A stretch of DNA of 64,000 nucleotides from Acanthochlamys bracteata (Eukaryota > Streptophyta > Magnoliopsida > Pandanales > Velloziaceae), in NCBI GenBank assembly GCA_019914995.1, contig CM034136.1:883270-947269 (forward strand), given 5' to 3'. The notes beneath the pieces were generated by a model. The model was not told the DNA's origin and made no database searches. It worked only from the letters and a program-made list of their open reading frames with translations. Position 1 is the stretch's first letter. The number at the start of each line of letters is the position of its first letter. Positions 1-12,860 of this stretch are shown piece by piece. Made by a program: the position numbers and the translations under genes.

Positions 1-85
1 TATTATGTACTATACTCGTTTTACTTATTCATGGTGCTCAGAGTTAACCTTCATTTCTTTGCTTGTTATACGCTATGTTGTGTAG

Positions 86-3000
86 GAGCATACTGCACAT
101 TTTGTTGTGAAGTTGCTTTCCCCTCCTGTACCTATTGATCACTTAGGAAGTGACAGCAACTTGATAATTCATGCGCCATTGCTGAATGTTACTCTCACTA
201 GAATATCTTCTGTTGATTGTGTGCAAGTCTTCTCATATCATGGCCTGGTAGGTTCAGCTTTGTATATTTAGAATGATTACAATTAAACACATCAGTTCTT
301 TAACTTTTATTAAGTTTACCTCTTCCTTACTTTAGCATATATGCTACCTTTAGGTTCCGGAGCTTGCTGCTGCTCTTATGGCAATATGTGAAGTCTTTGG
401 TTCCTGTGTTCCTGAAGCCACATGGATTGTGGCAGGGGAAGAAATTTCTGCTCACACAATATTTTCAAATGCTTTCATTCTACTTCTTAGACTATGGAAG
501 TTTAACCACCCGCCTCTAGAATGTTGCGTTATGGGAGACGGTGCTCCAGTGGGCTCCCAACTAACTCCTGAATATCTTCTCTTATTGCGTAATGCGAAGC
601 TGTCATCAAACAACAATATGACCGAAACTAGAAGTTCCTGCAGAACGATGGCTACTTATGGAGGTTGCGTCGATCCCATTTTTGTTGATTTATTCCCAAA
701 GTTAAAAGTATGGTATCGACAACATCAAGCGTGTTTGGCGTCAACACTTTCGGGTCTGGTTCCTGGAACTCCAGTTCATCAGAATGTGGATTGCCTTCTC
801 AGCATGATGTTTAGGAAAATAAACAAAGGACTTAACCAGTCAGGTCCTGGAACATCTGGTAGTAGCAGCCTGAGCAGTTCTTCTGGCCAAGGAAGTGAGG
901 ATAATGTTGTACGACCCAAGCTACCTGCATGGGATATAATGGAAGCGGTTCCTTTTGTGGTTGATGCTGCACTTACTGCTTGCTCGCATGGAAGGTTATT
1001 CCCCCGTGAGCTAGCCACAGGTAAGTAATTGTTGCTTTGAAGTTTTTGGTTACTCTCATATGCTACTGCTACACTTGGAAATAGCGCATTCAAGGGCACA
1101 AGGCAATAACATTTATGGTATAATAATAGTACTAAAAACAAATATGTTGCCAAGAGTCTTGTTGCGTCTGTGCCTCTTACTATGTAATTTGCTACTTGGC
1201 TCGACAGCACTGTTAGATATTGAGATCTGTTGCATTCTATGAGGCACCTATACTAGCAGGTCTGGTAGCAATGTTATGCTGGAAATGTTCAGAGTATTCG
1301 GTTTTGTGCACTCTGTCTTGAGCTTGGCACATGGTAACTTGGAATTTATTTAAACTTAAAACGGGACGTGCGTTAAATTGAGCCAAAAGACGGCCATGTG
1401 TCTTTCTCATAAAAGAGAGTGCACAGAAACTGGACGTTCTAAACTGTTCCTAGTATTCCCAAACTCTTATATGTAGATCATGCATAAATGTTAGGCGTTA
1501 GGAGTTGACATATCATATAATGTTAGCGAATCCCCAAAACGAATCTTGACGGGGATTCCCCGCTACGCTGGATAAACCCCTTGAATTATGTTTAATGAAG
1601 AAAAAAAGACAACAAGTTTGTGCTTTTGATCTTTGAATAATTTCATGTTTGGAGTGTTTGGGATGGCATATCTTACCAAGTTCAATCTCCAAAGCGAATG
1701 TTGACCCATATTCGCTTACTAAGATGGATGTTTTACGCAACTTGGATTGACAATGTTAATGGACCCTTGAGTTGCCACGAATGGGGAAAATACTTTTTGT
1801 GCCAATTATCTCTGAATATTATTTAACTTTAAGTGTAAATGTTAGATAAGATTGCCACTTACTAGGACTGAAGCATTTCCTGACAACCATCAGAGCATAA
1901 CCTACCTATCACTGGAATCCTGCTGGGGCCTCAATGGGCACCACTGTAACATTTTTTGTTGCCATTGAACCTTAAAATTGGAGAGTCAGATGGTTGTTCA
2001 ACAAATATAGTGTTGCTGTCAATAGTGGATTGGCAATGCTATGACAGTGACCAATGGTGGTCAATTGGCAATGCTATGACAGTGACCAATAGTGGAGTTG
2101 GAGGTATGAGCTTAGTGATTCTTTCAAGACGGCCTGAAATCTCTGAGGGTGGCAGATGATGGTTTAGTGATGCTCTGGCAAGATTCTGATAGCGGTCTGA
2201 TGATGACTATGCGAGGCATCAGCGGTGACCTGTGGGGTTTGATGGTGGGAATTTTAGTAGAAAGGGCTATAAGATTTGATGATTTGAGGGAGAAGTAATA
2301 AGACTTTCTTATATAAGGAACTACAAGTTCAAATTCATAGTCATATGTGACAGGAAGTGATGATATTCCTGAACTGAAAGATTCTACGTTCAAGGACAAC
2401 TTTCTGTGATGAGCAAAGTAAATCAAATGGAATCATATATGCTATATGTGATAGTGTTCCTAGTCCGGTAAATGCAGATGCAGTTAGAATATGACAGTCC
2501 TTTTTCTGGGCGACCCAGAGACATGTTGGGCAATATTGCTGGAGCAAGAGTTCCCTTAGGAGGAGAGAGATTCTTAAGGATCTGAAGGAAGATATAACTA
2601 TATAGCATTAGTTGATATTTTATTTTTAGATGATGGATATGTCAAATAATAAGACTACACGTATTAGTTTCTGGTTATTACAAGTTAACGGTAAGGCAGT
2701 TGCACACCCTTTTGACCTACTATTGACCATTTGAAGTATTGACATCAGAAGTGCTTTCACCCTTTGGGTACTCTTTTGGAGAGGGATCTAATTTTGGGTG
2801 GTTGGAAATAAACCCTCCGATGTAGAACATGGTAGAAGATGGAATAAAGATGAAAAAACAAAGTAGAAGGAACGAGGGAGAATTTAGGTGAGGGTGAAGG
2901 AAACACACGGTGAACTGGTATCTTCATTAATCAAGTTGAACGTCTATAACAATTTGAATCCATTGCCCTTTAGCTTTGTCCCTCCTGTAAAGTTGAAATA

Positions 3001-6000
3001 CATATGCTTGCAGTGATTTGAATGGTTCCAGGACCCTTTTCACCTTTCAATATCAAAACCTACACTAAATGAGCAGGGGTTTAATATTTTGGTTTGCGCA
3101 TCTTTAAAGCCCCTTCATTACGTGCTGCTCTAGCATGATGCAAACAGAAAGCACAGTTTAACAGTTATAAGGGTTGATCCTAGGAGCTTTTAATTCTTTG
3201 GAACATTGGTGACCTAAAAGCCATCTGTGTATGAGATTCCACACTTGCCTTTATAAACTTCTACTAATATGTTTGTAAGCAGCTTTGATCAGGTATGCTT
3301 GTGGCATCTATTTTTTTTGGGAGTGCTTATTGAAAAGGAAAGTATTTTAGAAAATTTTGAAAAATGAGTCATACTTTTTTGACCTAAAAAAATAATAAAA
3401 ATATGTAATAGTAAATCTCACGACGGAGAATTTTTCTGTACTTTCTAAATTTTAAAAAAAAATTGTAGAATATTATAGAAGATTTATTGGGAAACGTGAA
3501 ATGAAAAGTTGGCGAAAAGGAGATTATAAGCTTAGGCAAACGTTTTGGAGGTTGCCTTCTGACATGTAGGCCAAAGTGATTCCTAAAACACTATTCTTTT
3601 CGTCCATAAGTTTCGTCTAGTCTGTGCAGATAATGTTGGAGCCTTTAAATTATTTCCAAATAAGCATTACATGTGGGTGTTGACTGCCCAGATAAATTAG
3701 ATTTGAGATTTTGTCATATTCATGGCATTCTCTTGTTAGCCTGTAGTGTACTGTCATATTTGTATATAACTGATTGTTTGCTGCTTGATATGTTTGTTTG
3801 TGATTCTGCTTTTTGATGGATTTTTCAGTGATTATTCACATACTTATATTTTGTATCCCTGACATTATCCTCTAAGCAAAGCCTACCACCTCAGTAAACG
3901 CACTGACAAAAACGAGTGCAGATGAACTTGTCTTTCCTAGCTCTGGCATCATCCTCTAGATTAACTTCTAACTTCCTACCTTAACTACCCAATGAAAAAA
4001 CAAGGAAATGCAAATCACCCTAGAGTATGGATCTAGCTAGTAATTAATCTTATATTCATATGCTGAATTTCTTTACAAACTTTTCAAATTTGTGGAATTC
4101 ATTTTTCATGTTAGGGCTCAAAGATCTGGCTGACTTCTTGCCTGCATCATTGGCAACCACTGTCAGCTACTTTTCTGCTGAAGTAACTCGTGGGGTTTGG
4201 AAACCTGCTTATATGAATGGTACTGATTGGCCAAGCCCAGCTGCAATTTTGTCTACAGTTGAAGAACTTATAAAGAAAATTGTCGCTGCAACTGGGGTTG
4301 ACGTACCAAGTCTTGTAGTAGGTAAATTGCGTCCTTTATTTGTATGCTCATTAACATACCTGCACCATCTACGCTGACAGATATTCTTGCTCTAGGTAAA
4401 CACCACGAACTATTAAAACTATGAGAAAGCAGGTCACTGATCTCATATTGTAGTCTAAAAAAGTATTTGGCGTTCTTGTGATGTGATTCACTTACAGCAC
4501 CATTTAAATGATTGCGATCAAAGGATATCAAGGGATTTATGCTTTAGAATTGCAAATTTTGATCTGAAAATTTTGTGATTAGTGTTGGAAATAAGTCCAA
4601 GTTGAGTGCATTCTTTGTGAAACTTGGTTTAGAACGGACGTAGTACATTATATATGTTCTCTCTAATAGCTTGTTATGCATAAGACGAGTAGCACTTCTT
4701 GATTGCGAACATCTTTAGGTGTGGTGGGATAACACAATTTAGCGAATGGATGTAGGCTTTAGATACTTTTGGAAGTGTAGTACCAGAACTTTCCTGTAAT
4801 GTTTTAAAATATAAGTTATATAGCTCTGTAATTGTATGTTCTTACTATAATATAGTCCTATTATCTGATATCATAATATACAACAATCATAGTATTGTTG
4901 ACAACAAATTCTTGATTTTAGCTTCTTCAGCCAGAAATATTACTAACCAAAAACATTTACTTAGAGAATGCTCACCAAACGGGTGAATCATGCCACCATT
5001 TTGTTTTCTAATTATAACTTCCTTAAAATTCTTGTTTCTTTCTCTCTACTTTGTTTCGCAAGTGGTATTGACTACATCCAAACTGTTTCCTATGGCGTGT
5101 TTAGACAAGCTCACTTTATTCTAGAGAAGCCCTTACACTGGAAAGTGGAAACGGTTTCTCAATTCGCTTGTGTTGAGAAATAATTTTGAGATGTAATGAC
5201 TCCGGTGCAATACCATTCAACTTAGGTGCTATTGCATATCCTATTGAAAAAGGTGATTAATCCTACTGTATCATAATTTTGTTTGCTTTTGTTAGTTCTC
5301 AGTTCTAGTGTAATCTTGTTATACTTGTGACTTCGATTATTCAACCTCTTGAAAGCTTGTGCATTGCATGTAGACAATGTGACTTTGACGTCCAACTATT
5401 GTGATGCAGGAGGAAGTTCTCCGGCTGTACTTCCCTTACCCTTGGCTGCCTTTGTTAGCCTGACCATAACTTATAAACTTGATAAGGCATCTGAACCTTT
5501 TCTGAACCTTGCGGGACCAGCTTTGGAGAGCCTTGCAGCTAGTTGTCCTTGGCCAAGCATGCCAATTGTTGCAGCATTGTGGACTCAAAAGGTGAAGAGA
5601 TGGACTGATTACCTTATATTTTCTGCATCGAAGACGGTCTTCCATCACAATAACGATGCAGTATGTCAGCTCCTTCGTAGCTGCTTCTCTGCTACATTAG
5701 GCTTATCGGCAAACTCACTATCCAGTAGTGGTGGCGTTGGTAATCTTCTTGGTCATGGCTTTGGCTCACACTTCTCCGGAGGCCTCTCACCTGTTGCCCC
5801 TGGGATATTGTACTTGCGAGTTTACAGATGCATCAAGGACATCATCTTGTTGTCAGATCAGATACTCTCCCTACTGATGTTCTCTGTGAAGGAGATAGCA
5901 GAAACCATGCACCGGAAAGATATACTTGAAAAACTTAAGAAGACCAAATGCGGTACAAGATATGGACAAACTTCTTTTGCTACCGCAATGTCTCAGGTGA

Positions 6001-6521
6001 AAGTGGCAGCTGAACTTGGGGCAACATTTTTGTGGCTGTCAGGAGGTTCAGCTCTGGTTCAATCAGTGATTCAATCAACACTCCCTTCTTGGTTTTTATC
6101 AGGAAATGAGCTGGATGTTGGAGGAGACAGTGGAGGAATGGTGTACACATTAGGCGGGCATGCACTCGCATACTTTACTGTGCTGTGTGCGATGCTTGCC
6201 TGGGGAATCAGTGCTGCTCCTGTGACAAAGCGAAGGCCAAGGTTAATATCTGTGCACCTAGAGTTCCTAGCTAGCGCATTGGATGGAAAGATTTCACTAG
6301 GCTGTAATTCCGACCTGTGGTGTGCTTACGTCTCTCTGTTTTTGGGTCTGATTGTCGAGTGTGCCCCATGCTGGCTTGCAGAGATAGAATTGGATGTGCT
6401 TATGAGGCTGACGAAGGGCCTGAGGCGGTGGAACTTGGAGGAACTTGCGTTAGCTTTATTGGGAAGAGGTGGACCAGGAGCCATGGGAGCTGCTGCCGAG
6501 TTGATTATTGCAACATGCTGA
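86..6521 (+). CDS. MED33: Mediator complex subunit 33 (REF4/RFR1-like), C-terminal part
   Basis: Four exons are visible: 86-247, 354-1020, 4115-4321 and 5410-6521. Together they encode about 715 residues ending at a TGA. All junctions are GT-AG and the reading frame carries across each one. The translated stretches, including VPELAAALMAICEVFGSCVP, ELATGLKDLADFLPASLAT and WPSPAAILSTVEELIKKI, match the plant MED33 family as I know it. MED33 is the plant MED5 counterpart in the Mediator tail and acts in the nucleus. Arabidopsis REF4 and RFR1 repress phenylpropanoid genes. Family members are about 1,300 residues, so the first half lies beyond the left edge; bases 1-85 are intron ending in an AG. 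The 3.1-kb intron at 1021-4114 and the 1.1-kb intron at 4322-5409 hold no other gene. I cannot tell the REF4 from the RFR1 paralogue. Confidence 0.93.
1021..4114 (+). other. Large intron of the MED33 gene
   Basis: This 3,094-bp intron starts GTAAGT and ends TTAG. It holds a short direct repeat (about 26 bp repeated with period 35, near 2029-2098) and, around 3310-3545, an AT-rich stretch whose ends resemble the MITE family seen elsewhere in the window. Open frames inside it are short, overlap in both directions and show no recognisable domain. Confidence 0.8.
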
Positions 6522-7707
6522 TGTGACTGTTTTGCTCGTGATATCTCCTTGCACTTGTAAATTATGCATGCAGCTAGCTTGATGTAAATGGAACCAGTTA
6601 ATTCTAACCTTTAGTTCGTCGAAACTTTCTCTATTTTTTATGCTATTTTGCTCATGAGAATAAGTGGCAGGTCGTTTTCTTTCAACTTGTCCTACAAGTG
6701 AAAACAGATTTCATTTATCGATTGCCGCAGAGGTATAGAAATTGGAATTGTGGCATGGAATCAATGAACAATGCTTCAGCCTTGATCAAGTGGAACACTC
6801 ATCAATATGTGGTCGTCTCCGAAGACGATTATCTCGTCCTAAACTGAATGGTCTGTAGCTCCGGTGACTTCTATGAGTTATCAGATTTCTAACAGCCATA
6901 TGCTGCCCTCCTGGAAGAGGAATCATCGGTATTCAACTAAGGAAGTCATGGAAGAGTTGTTTCATCGATGCAGGAAAGATCTTGCGGGAAGTCTTAGACA
7001 CAGGTACGGGCCCCTATCTTTCATTTGCAGATGCTATTTAAGTGCTGCTTCACCTTCTAACTCTTGAATCTTTCACCAGATATGACTTGGTTGATCTGTC
7101 AAGAAAAAGTACTAGAGAAGATAAGCTAACCAGGTTTATCTTGATTTCATGGTTGCTAAAATGATCTAGGGATAGTTGATATTGCTTATTAAATAAAGTT
7201 ATTTTTTAAGAAAGGTACTTCAAAAATAAATTTTATATTTTAATTTATAAAATAATAATAATTTTTATAATAATTTTTTTATTTTTGAAAATTTTAAAAT
7301 AAATTATGTGTAATATTGTAAAGAATTTATTGTGAGACGTAAAATAAAATAAAATAGCTTTTGATAAGCCGTCGCCTGTCAGACGCTTTGCCAATCATGA
7401 CCTAATCATTTGTAGTGAAAAGTTCATTAGTACCATTGATGATTTTGGTAGACACTCTTGTAGCAATCAGATGACAAATTTCTGCTAGGAAAGTGCAAAA
7501 GGCCTTGTAAGAACAGAAAGGAATGAAGTAGGTCAGCTGCATTTCTTTTTTAGAACAAGAATAAAAATTTAGAAAAAAATATACATATCAGATTATAAGA
7601 TATACTAGGCACTTAATTGTGCTTTGCCTTACTGCTGTCCAGCATGAATGGAATGCAAGAACCCTGTTGACAATCTTATATGATAACGCAAAAATAAGTT
7701 TGAGTAA

Positions 7708-7931
7708 GATGTTTGGAAGTATTTATGAAATAAAGTTTTTTTTAAATGAAAAATAATTTTAAAATTTTAGAAATGAGATCTATTTTTTAGTTAAATAATA
7801 ATAATAAGTAATAATAAGATTCTAGGATGTAAAATTTTTTTATATTTTTTAATTCAGAAAAAATTCAGTAGAATATTTGTAAATGTTTTATTGGAACGAA
7901 ATGGAGTTGAAAAGTATTCTCAAATATCACC
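7708..7931. mobile_element. Tourist-like MITE (224 bp)
   Basis: The element starts GATGTTTGGAAGT and ends CAAATATCACC, imperfect inverted repeats of the GTTTGG type. It is flanked on both sides by TAA (7705-7707 and 7932-7934), the target preference of PIF/Harbinger elements. The interior is AT-rich and non-coding. Assignment to Tourist rests on the ends and the 3-bp duplication only. Confidence 0.55.
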
Positions 7932-9339
7932 TAAAACTTCATGATTATGGTAAATAATATCACTTTCTAGTTAAGGGCTCCTGAATGTTATCAGTTTGAT
8001 AAAAGATGTCCTTTGTTTTGATATCTTCTGTTTATGATATCCTTCAGCTGTGCACTGTTTACTGGAGCGGGTTGCTAAAGGGTTATTATTTGCTGAGCTT
8101 CGTCTATTTTAATTATATGTTGAGAAGCTTGAGTGAGAATACATCGTGCTTCATGAGTTATTAGTTCTTATTTATAAGAGAATCTATCCTCCATGGAAAT
8201 TTCATTCTTAATTGCTTTAGTGGGTTCTTACTTTTAATTCTTTTAGATCTTCAAGTTAGATTAATTACTTGGATTAGATTCGTGTTAGTGTTAGAGAAGC
8301 TGGAGATAGTGCTTGAATAAAAACTAGACTAGCTAACTTTAATATATAGATCAGCAATTCATTTTGTATTAGACCAAATATTGGGTTTAACAATTCATGC
8401 CGCTTAATAATTTTATATTCGTTAGTGCTGAAAAATGTATATATTTATATATAGGAGGTGCTTTCTATAATTTTAAATAGTTGGCCAACTATTTTAAGTA
8501 TAAAGATGGGATTCAATAACATTTTGAAAAACAATATGCTACACTATGCATCCTATTTTGGTATTTTTTCTAATTTAATATTCAGCTAATCCATCATTAG
8601 AGACATTGACAAAGTAAATTGGTCTCTAATCCTAAGTTGACTACAGGTTTCTATTATTAGTTTCCATCGATCATTAATACTAGCAAATCTTGTTTAGAGA
8701 AAATCATCTATGTCAAAGAACATACAAAACATATCTTCTTTGTTTTTGGCAGTCTGCAAAATGTACCTAAGTTCTTCTATCTTATCGTCGACGTTGCTAT
8801 TTAGACTTGTCCAAGCATTGTCTGGATATCTAATGAAGCAAACAGATCCATGTGGAGGATAAAGAAATCAAGCTGCCTCTTCAGTTAACGGCGTGTTTCA
8901 AAATCATATAAATGAGTTCTGCGAAAATCAAAAGATAAAATTTTATGAAAAATATTGAAAGGGAAGTTTTAGTTTTTGTACTTTAATTGTTCTTTGAAGT
9001 GGGTTGCAAGTTATTTAATTTTTAGTTTTTGAAGTGGTTGGAAGTGAAAGATAGTAAGTTTGTAATTTAGTTGAGTTCAGTTTATATTGAAATATTTGGT
9101 CTATTCTAAATTCTAATTTTGACAGAAAAGACTAAAATTTCAATATTTGAAACACGTTCTAAGCTTTCACCGCATAACTCTGGATGATTACCTGCAGTTT
9201 GTTCCCAGGTACATAAATCTTAAACCAATTCTTTTGCCTTAAATTGACAACTTACTAGAGCCAATGCTATACAATAACGTCATGAATTTTACTCCTGAAT
9301 TCTATTACTATTGAACTAAATATTATTAGTAGTAACAGT

Positions 9340-10310
9340 ACTTTGCCTTAAATGTTTTGGCGTTGGATAAAGAATGCACTAAGTGCTCATTAGGTTGCAA
9401 TGAAATGAGTTATTAAGAAATAATTTTTTTTAAAAATATATTTTAAAATTGAGTTAAATTTTTATTTTTTTATATTTAAAATTAGATTTGTAAGTGATCT
9501 TTTGTATTTGATTTGTATTTTGCAAGCAAGTCTAAAAGCGAGTTTTTGGTAAAAAAAAGTTTGGAAAGAACCGACACACGCCCGAGGTCATTTATTTGTG
9601 ATTTTTTTTACATATTTACACATAACAATGCAAAATATTGAATGAATGATTAATGTACGTAGTAACAAAGTAATTTGCCTTCAAAAGTAATTGTGTTGGT
9701 AAAGGATCCACCAAATAAGTTACTAAAAAGTGAGATTTTGAAAAGAATTCTTTTTAAAAGTAGGTAAAATTTTTATATTTGATTGTATTTTGAAGTGCGC
9801 CTAAAAGTGATATTTTGTATTTAATAGTATATGAAATTTAGTCTAAAAGTGGGATTTTGATCGAAAAAATAAGTTGGAGCTGAACTGAGACATGTTCTAA
9901 GGTCATTTGTTTGTGATTGTTCTTGTGCATTATGTACACACAAAACAATTGAAACTAATGAATGAATGATTAATTTGTGTAATAACAAAAACAACAATTT
10001 GCCTTCAAAGTAATAGTGTTGAATAAAGACTCCATCTAGGGGCTCGTTCCTTTGAAATAAAATGAATTTTTTAAAAATAAATTTTTAAAAGATAAGTTTT
10101 CTTAAAAGTAGGTTTAAAAAATGAGTTAAATTTTTACATTTGATATATTTTGAAGTGAATCTTGTATTTGGTTGGTATTTGAAAATGAATTTGAATGTAA
10201 GTTTTTGAAACTATTTTGTTGGTGATTGTTTTGTACACTATCTACACACAAAACAATGCATAATAATGAAAGAATGATTAATCTATTGAGCAACTAAGTC
10301 AGATCCTTGA
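9340..10310. repeat. Three diverged tandem copies, period about 310-320 bp
   Basis: Each unit ends with a similar block, a TTTGTGATT then ACACA then AACAATG then GAATGATTAAT order. The GAATGATTAAT landmark falls near 9644, 9964 and 10272. Between landmarks each copy has an AT-rich body with TTTGTATTTG-like and AAAAGTG-like words. Copies 1 and 2 also share TTTGCCTTCAAA followed by AGTAAT. There is no coding potential. It may be a nested or tandemly amplified AT-rich element. Confidence 0.6.
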
Positions 10311-11729
10311 TATTGCAACTAAAGATTCCCTTTCTTTTTATATAATTTACCAAGAAAAACAAAGAACTAAAATATAGAGAGAAGCTGCAAAAGAATCTGC
10401 TTATTGACAGCTAAGTTCTATCTCAATCTTGCAAACAAGAACATGAACATGAAACAAATTCTCTTTTCAAATTCCTAGGTATCAATATCACATCACCTCA
10501 CCATCATCATCCTCATAACTAACTCCTGCTTGTTGTTTTTCTTTTCTCTTCAATGCTACTGTTTTTCTTTGTACTAATTTCAACCATTTTGTACTGGGGT
10601 TTAGTTTCGTCCCAAACTCTAATTTCTTCCGTTTGAAATTCTAAAAAATTTATATATTTTATTTTGCTATTGAAAATTAGAAACTTTATTTTTCTTTATA
10701 AAACTGTAATTCTAAAATTTTAATTTATATATTTTTCAATACAGTTTTATTTTTTAAATTCTAACTCATTTTTAAAAATAATTAAAATATAAAAATTAAA
10801 CTCTACTTCTAATTTATTTTTAAAAAAATTTATTTTTTATTTTTCATTTATACGAAATTCAATTATAAATATTTGAAAAATGTATCATTTGTTTCCTTTT
10901 ATTTACCAACCAACAAGATTAAAGTTTTCTAAGAAGACATTTCTTAGATGAAAGAACTTTGTCGATTCTTCCACTTAGCCAATTTCAAATCCAGATAATT
11001 AAAGAAGAATTAGAATTAAGTCAACTATTTATTAATTCTTTGCGGAAAGATCTATATAATTGGCTCTAATTAGACTATGTTTTAATTACGCAAAAAATAT
11101 ATTTTTTTGTCAGATTTTAAGTTTGAACGCGCTTATTGTGTTTCAATTAATTCGGAACTCAGTTTTAATGCATTTCTTTCGGAACTTAGTTTCATCGGAG
11201 ACAGTTTCATAAAGCTCATTTTTTACTAATTAAAACACACTTTTAGTAAAATTTTAATGAAGATGACTAGGGAATTTCTTGGTAAATAGCTGAAATTGAT
11301 GAAGAAAGATATATAAATATTTACTTAATTAATGGCTTGCTAAGAATATGCATTTACTAATTCATTAAACAGAATATGACTCACTTGCTGGAAACAATCC
11401 ACATGGGTTTAGGTATTGAAGCATTTAAAGTGCCATGGAAGCAAAGGCAACAAACAACAAAAACCAACTACCCACAAGCTAATGCCATTAAATTCTTAAA
11501 AACAACAAATTACAGCAATTAAAAATGCATCCATTTGATGATAATATTAGTAGATCTAGATCCATTCGATAATAATATTACAATTTCTGCTAACATAATT
11601 AGTCCTACAAATTTTTTCTTAAACAAAAGGATCATTAACAAGAAGCATGCTACAAAAAGTGAAGAGACCAAAAAAAAACAAAAAACAAAAAATCAACCAT
11701 TGGAGAAGAGAATTAACTAACCATCATGA

Positions 11730-12860
11730 TTAATTCACACTGCTACAACTCTTGATCTGCTGTTCATTGTTAGTTTGAATCATCATGGAACTCTTGCAAT
11801 GAGCAATGGCACCTTGTATAGCACTCTGCAACTCTTCCATTGATGAAGAAGTAGGTACCTGTAATTTTCCGCCTGCTCCAAGTAAGCCGGAATGGCTCGG
11901 GGATGATCTCATCGATGAAGGGCAACTTGCCGCAGGCCGTTTTCGGCGTGCATGTTTAAGATTGCCGGAGAATGAGTTGGAGTGATAATTCGAGCATGTC
12001 TTTGTGGATCGTTTGAAGCATTGCAGCTGCTCCTCTGATTCATCGATTTTCTTTCGAGGTTTACTAATAACAGGAAGTATGCAGCTACCTGAAGCTTCCC
12101 TATCTCGCCGGATCGAAAACGAGAACGTTTTCTTCTTCTGTTGCTGCTGCAGCTGCTGCTGGACTGCATTTGAATAGTTGTTATTCTTCTGCTGCAGCGA
12201 AGAAAGCTTCTCATACAGAGGCTTAACTTTCTTAACGCATTTCTTGATAACTTCTTTCGCCAGAGGAGAATTCGCCGATCGCTTAAAAGAAGAAGCATAC
12301 TGCTGATGTAGAGAGTTATCGACGAGTTCCGGAATCTCCGCAGAGGAATCTTTCTTGCTTCCTCCACGGTGAAGAAAAACTGATGAGAATCTCGTTGCAA
12401 ATGTAGACAAATACTTAATCGGAACACCAGCAGCCGATGATGATGACAGTCTCTTGTTGCTCGAAGCAACCTTAACGAACTGATCGTCGTCAGTTGCAGA
12501 ACTCGGCCGCGAAGAATCACACTCAGCAGAAACGGAAGGTAGTAAAAGATTGTTGAGATCTGAAGCGGAGAAGGAAGAAGAAGAGCTGCTTCCGTTGGAA
12601 TCGCGCGAAGCAGTAGTTCCAGTTGAATCTGAAGAAGTGGAAGAAGATGCGAGAAGCAGAGTTCGAACCATGGAGATGCGTGGTGAGAGATGGAGCGGTA
12701 ACAGTTGGCCTTTGTAGAATAACTCGTCTGCCGGACATAGTTGGGAAGATGAAGGACGGCCTGTTGTTGGTGACACTGATACAGTGAATTCAAACTCCGA
12801 TGAAGATGAAGATGATGATGCTGGTTGGTGGTGATGATGATTGAGATCGCCCATTTTCAT
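11730..12860 (-). CDS. BKI1: BRI1 kinase inhibitor 1-like protein (BKI1/MAKR family)
   Basis: A single intronless frame of 376 codons. BKI1 is a plasma-membrane-associated protein that binds the kinase domain of the brassinosteroid receptor BRI1, blocks its pairing with BAK1, and is released when phosphorylated. Visible features are a His/Ser-rich start, the family block PADELFYKGQLLPLHLSPR near residues 43-61, long Ser tracts, a Lys-rich segment KEVIKKCVKKVKPLYEKL near residues 200-220 (candidate membrane-targeting region), a Gln tract, and near the C-terminus SSMEELQSAIQGAIAHCKSS, which matches the BRI1-interacting motif. Arabidopsis BKI1 is 337 residues, so length fits. The first ATG of the frame (12860) is used; a second in-frame ATG lies two codons later. 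A MAKR paralogue is the main alternative, but the C-terminal motif favours BKI1. Confidence 0.88.
   Translation of the reverse strand: MKMGDLNHHHHQPASSSSSSSEFEFTVSVSPTTGRPSSSQLCPADELFYKGQLLPLHLSPRISMVRTLLLASSSTSSDSTGTTASRDSNGSSSSSSFSASDLNNLLLPSVSAECDSSRPSSATDDDQFVKVASSNKRLSSSSAAGVPIKYLSTFATRFSSVFLHRGGSKKDSSAEIPELVDNSLHQQYASSFKRSANSPLAKEVIKKCVKKVKPLYEKLSSLQQKNNNYSNAVQQQLQQQQKKKTFSFSIRRDREASGSCILPVISKPRKKIDESEEQLQCFKRSTKTCSNYHSNSFSGNLKHARRKRPAASCPSSMRSSPSHSGLLGAGGKLQVPTSSSMEELQSAIQGAIAHCKSSMMIQTNNEQQIKSCSSVN

Larger units (their letters stand above)
6522..11729. other. Gene-free AT-rich interval between MED33 and BKI1
   Basis: The two flanking genes converge here, so the interval contains both 3' ends. 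About 6522-7080 is less AT-rich and is probably the MED33 3' UTR and flank; a 67-codon frame at 6864 has no recognisable domain. The rest is AT-rich. It includes a Tourist-like MITE at 7708-7931, another MITE-like stretch near 7180-7380, and a three-copy diverged repeat at about 9340-10310. I see no tRNA or conserved coding segment. Confidence 0.7.

Noticed and set aside
6864..7067. A 67-codon frame downstream of MED33 as a small gene
   Set aside because: No signal peptide, domain or family resemblance, and it lies in the probable 3' UTR or flank of MED33.
11909..12793. A 294-codon minus-strand frame inside BKI1
   Set aside because: It is the alternative frame of the BKI1 exon, with composition driven by the Ser-rich codons, and has no domain.
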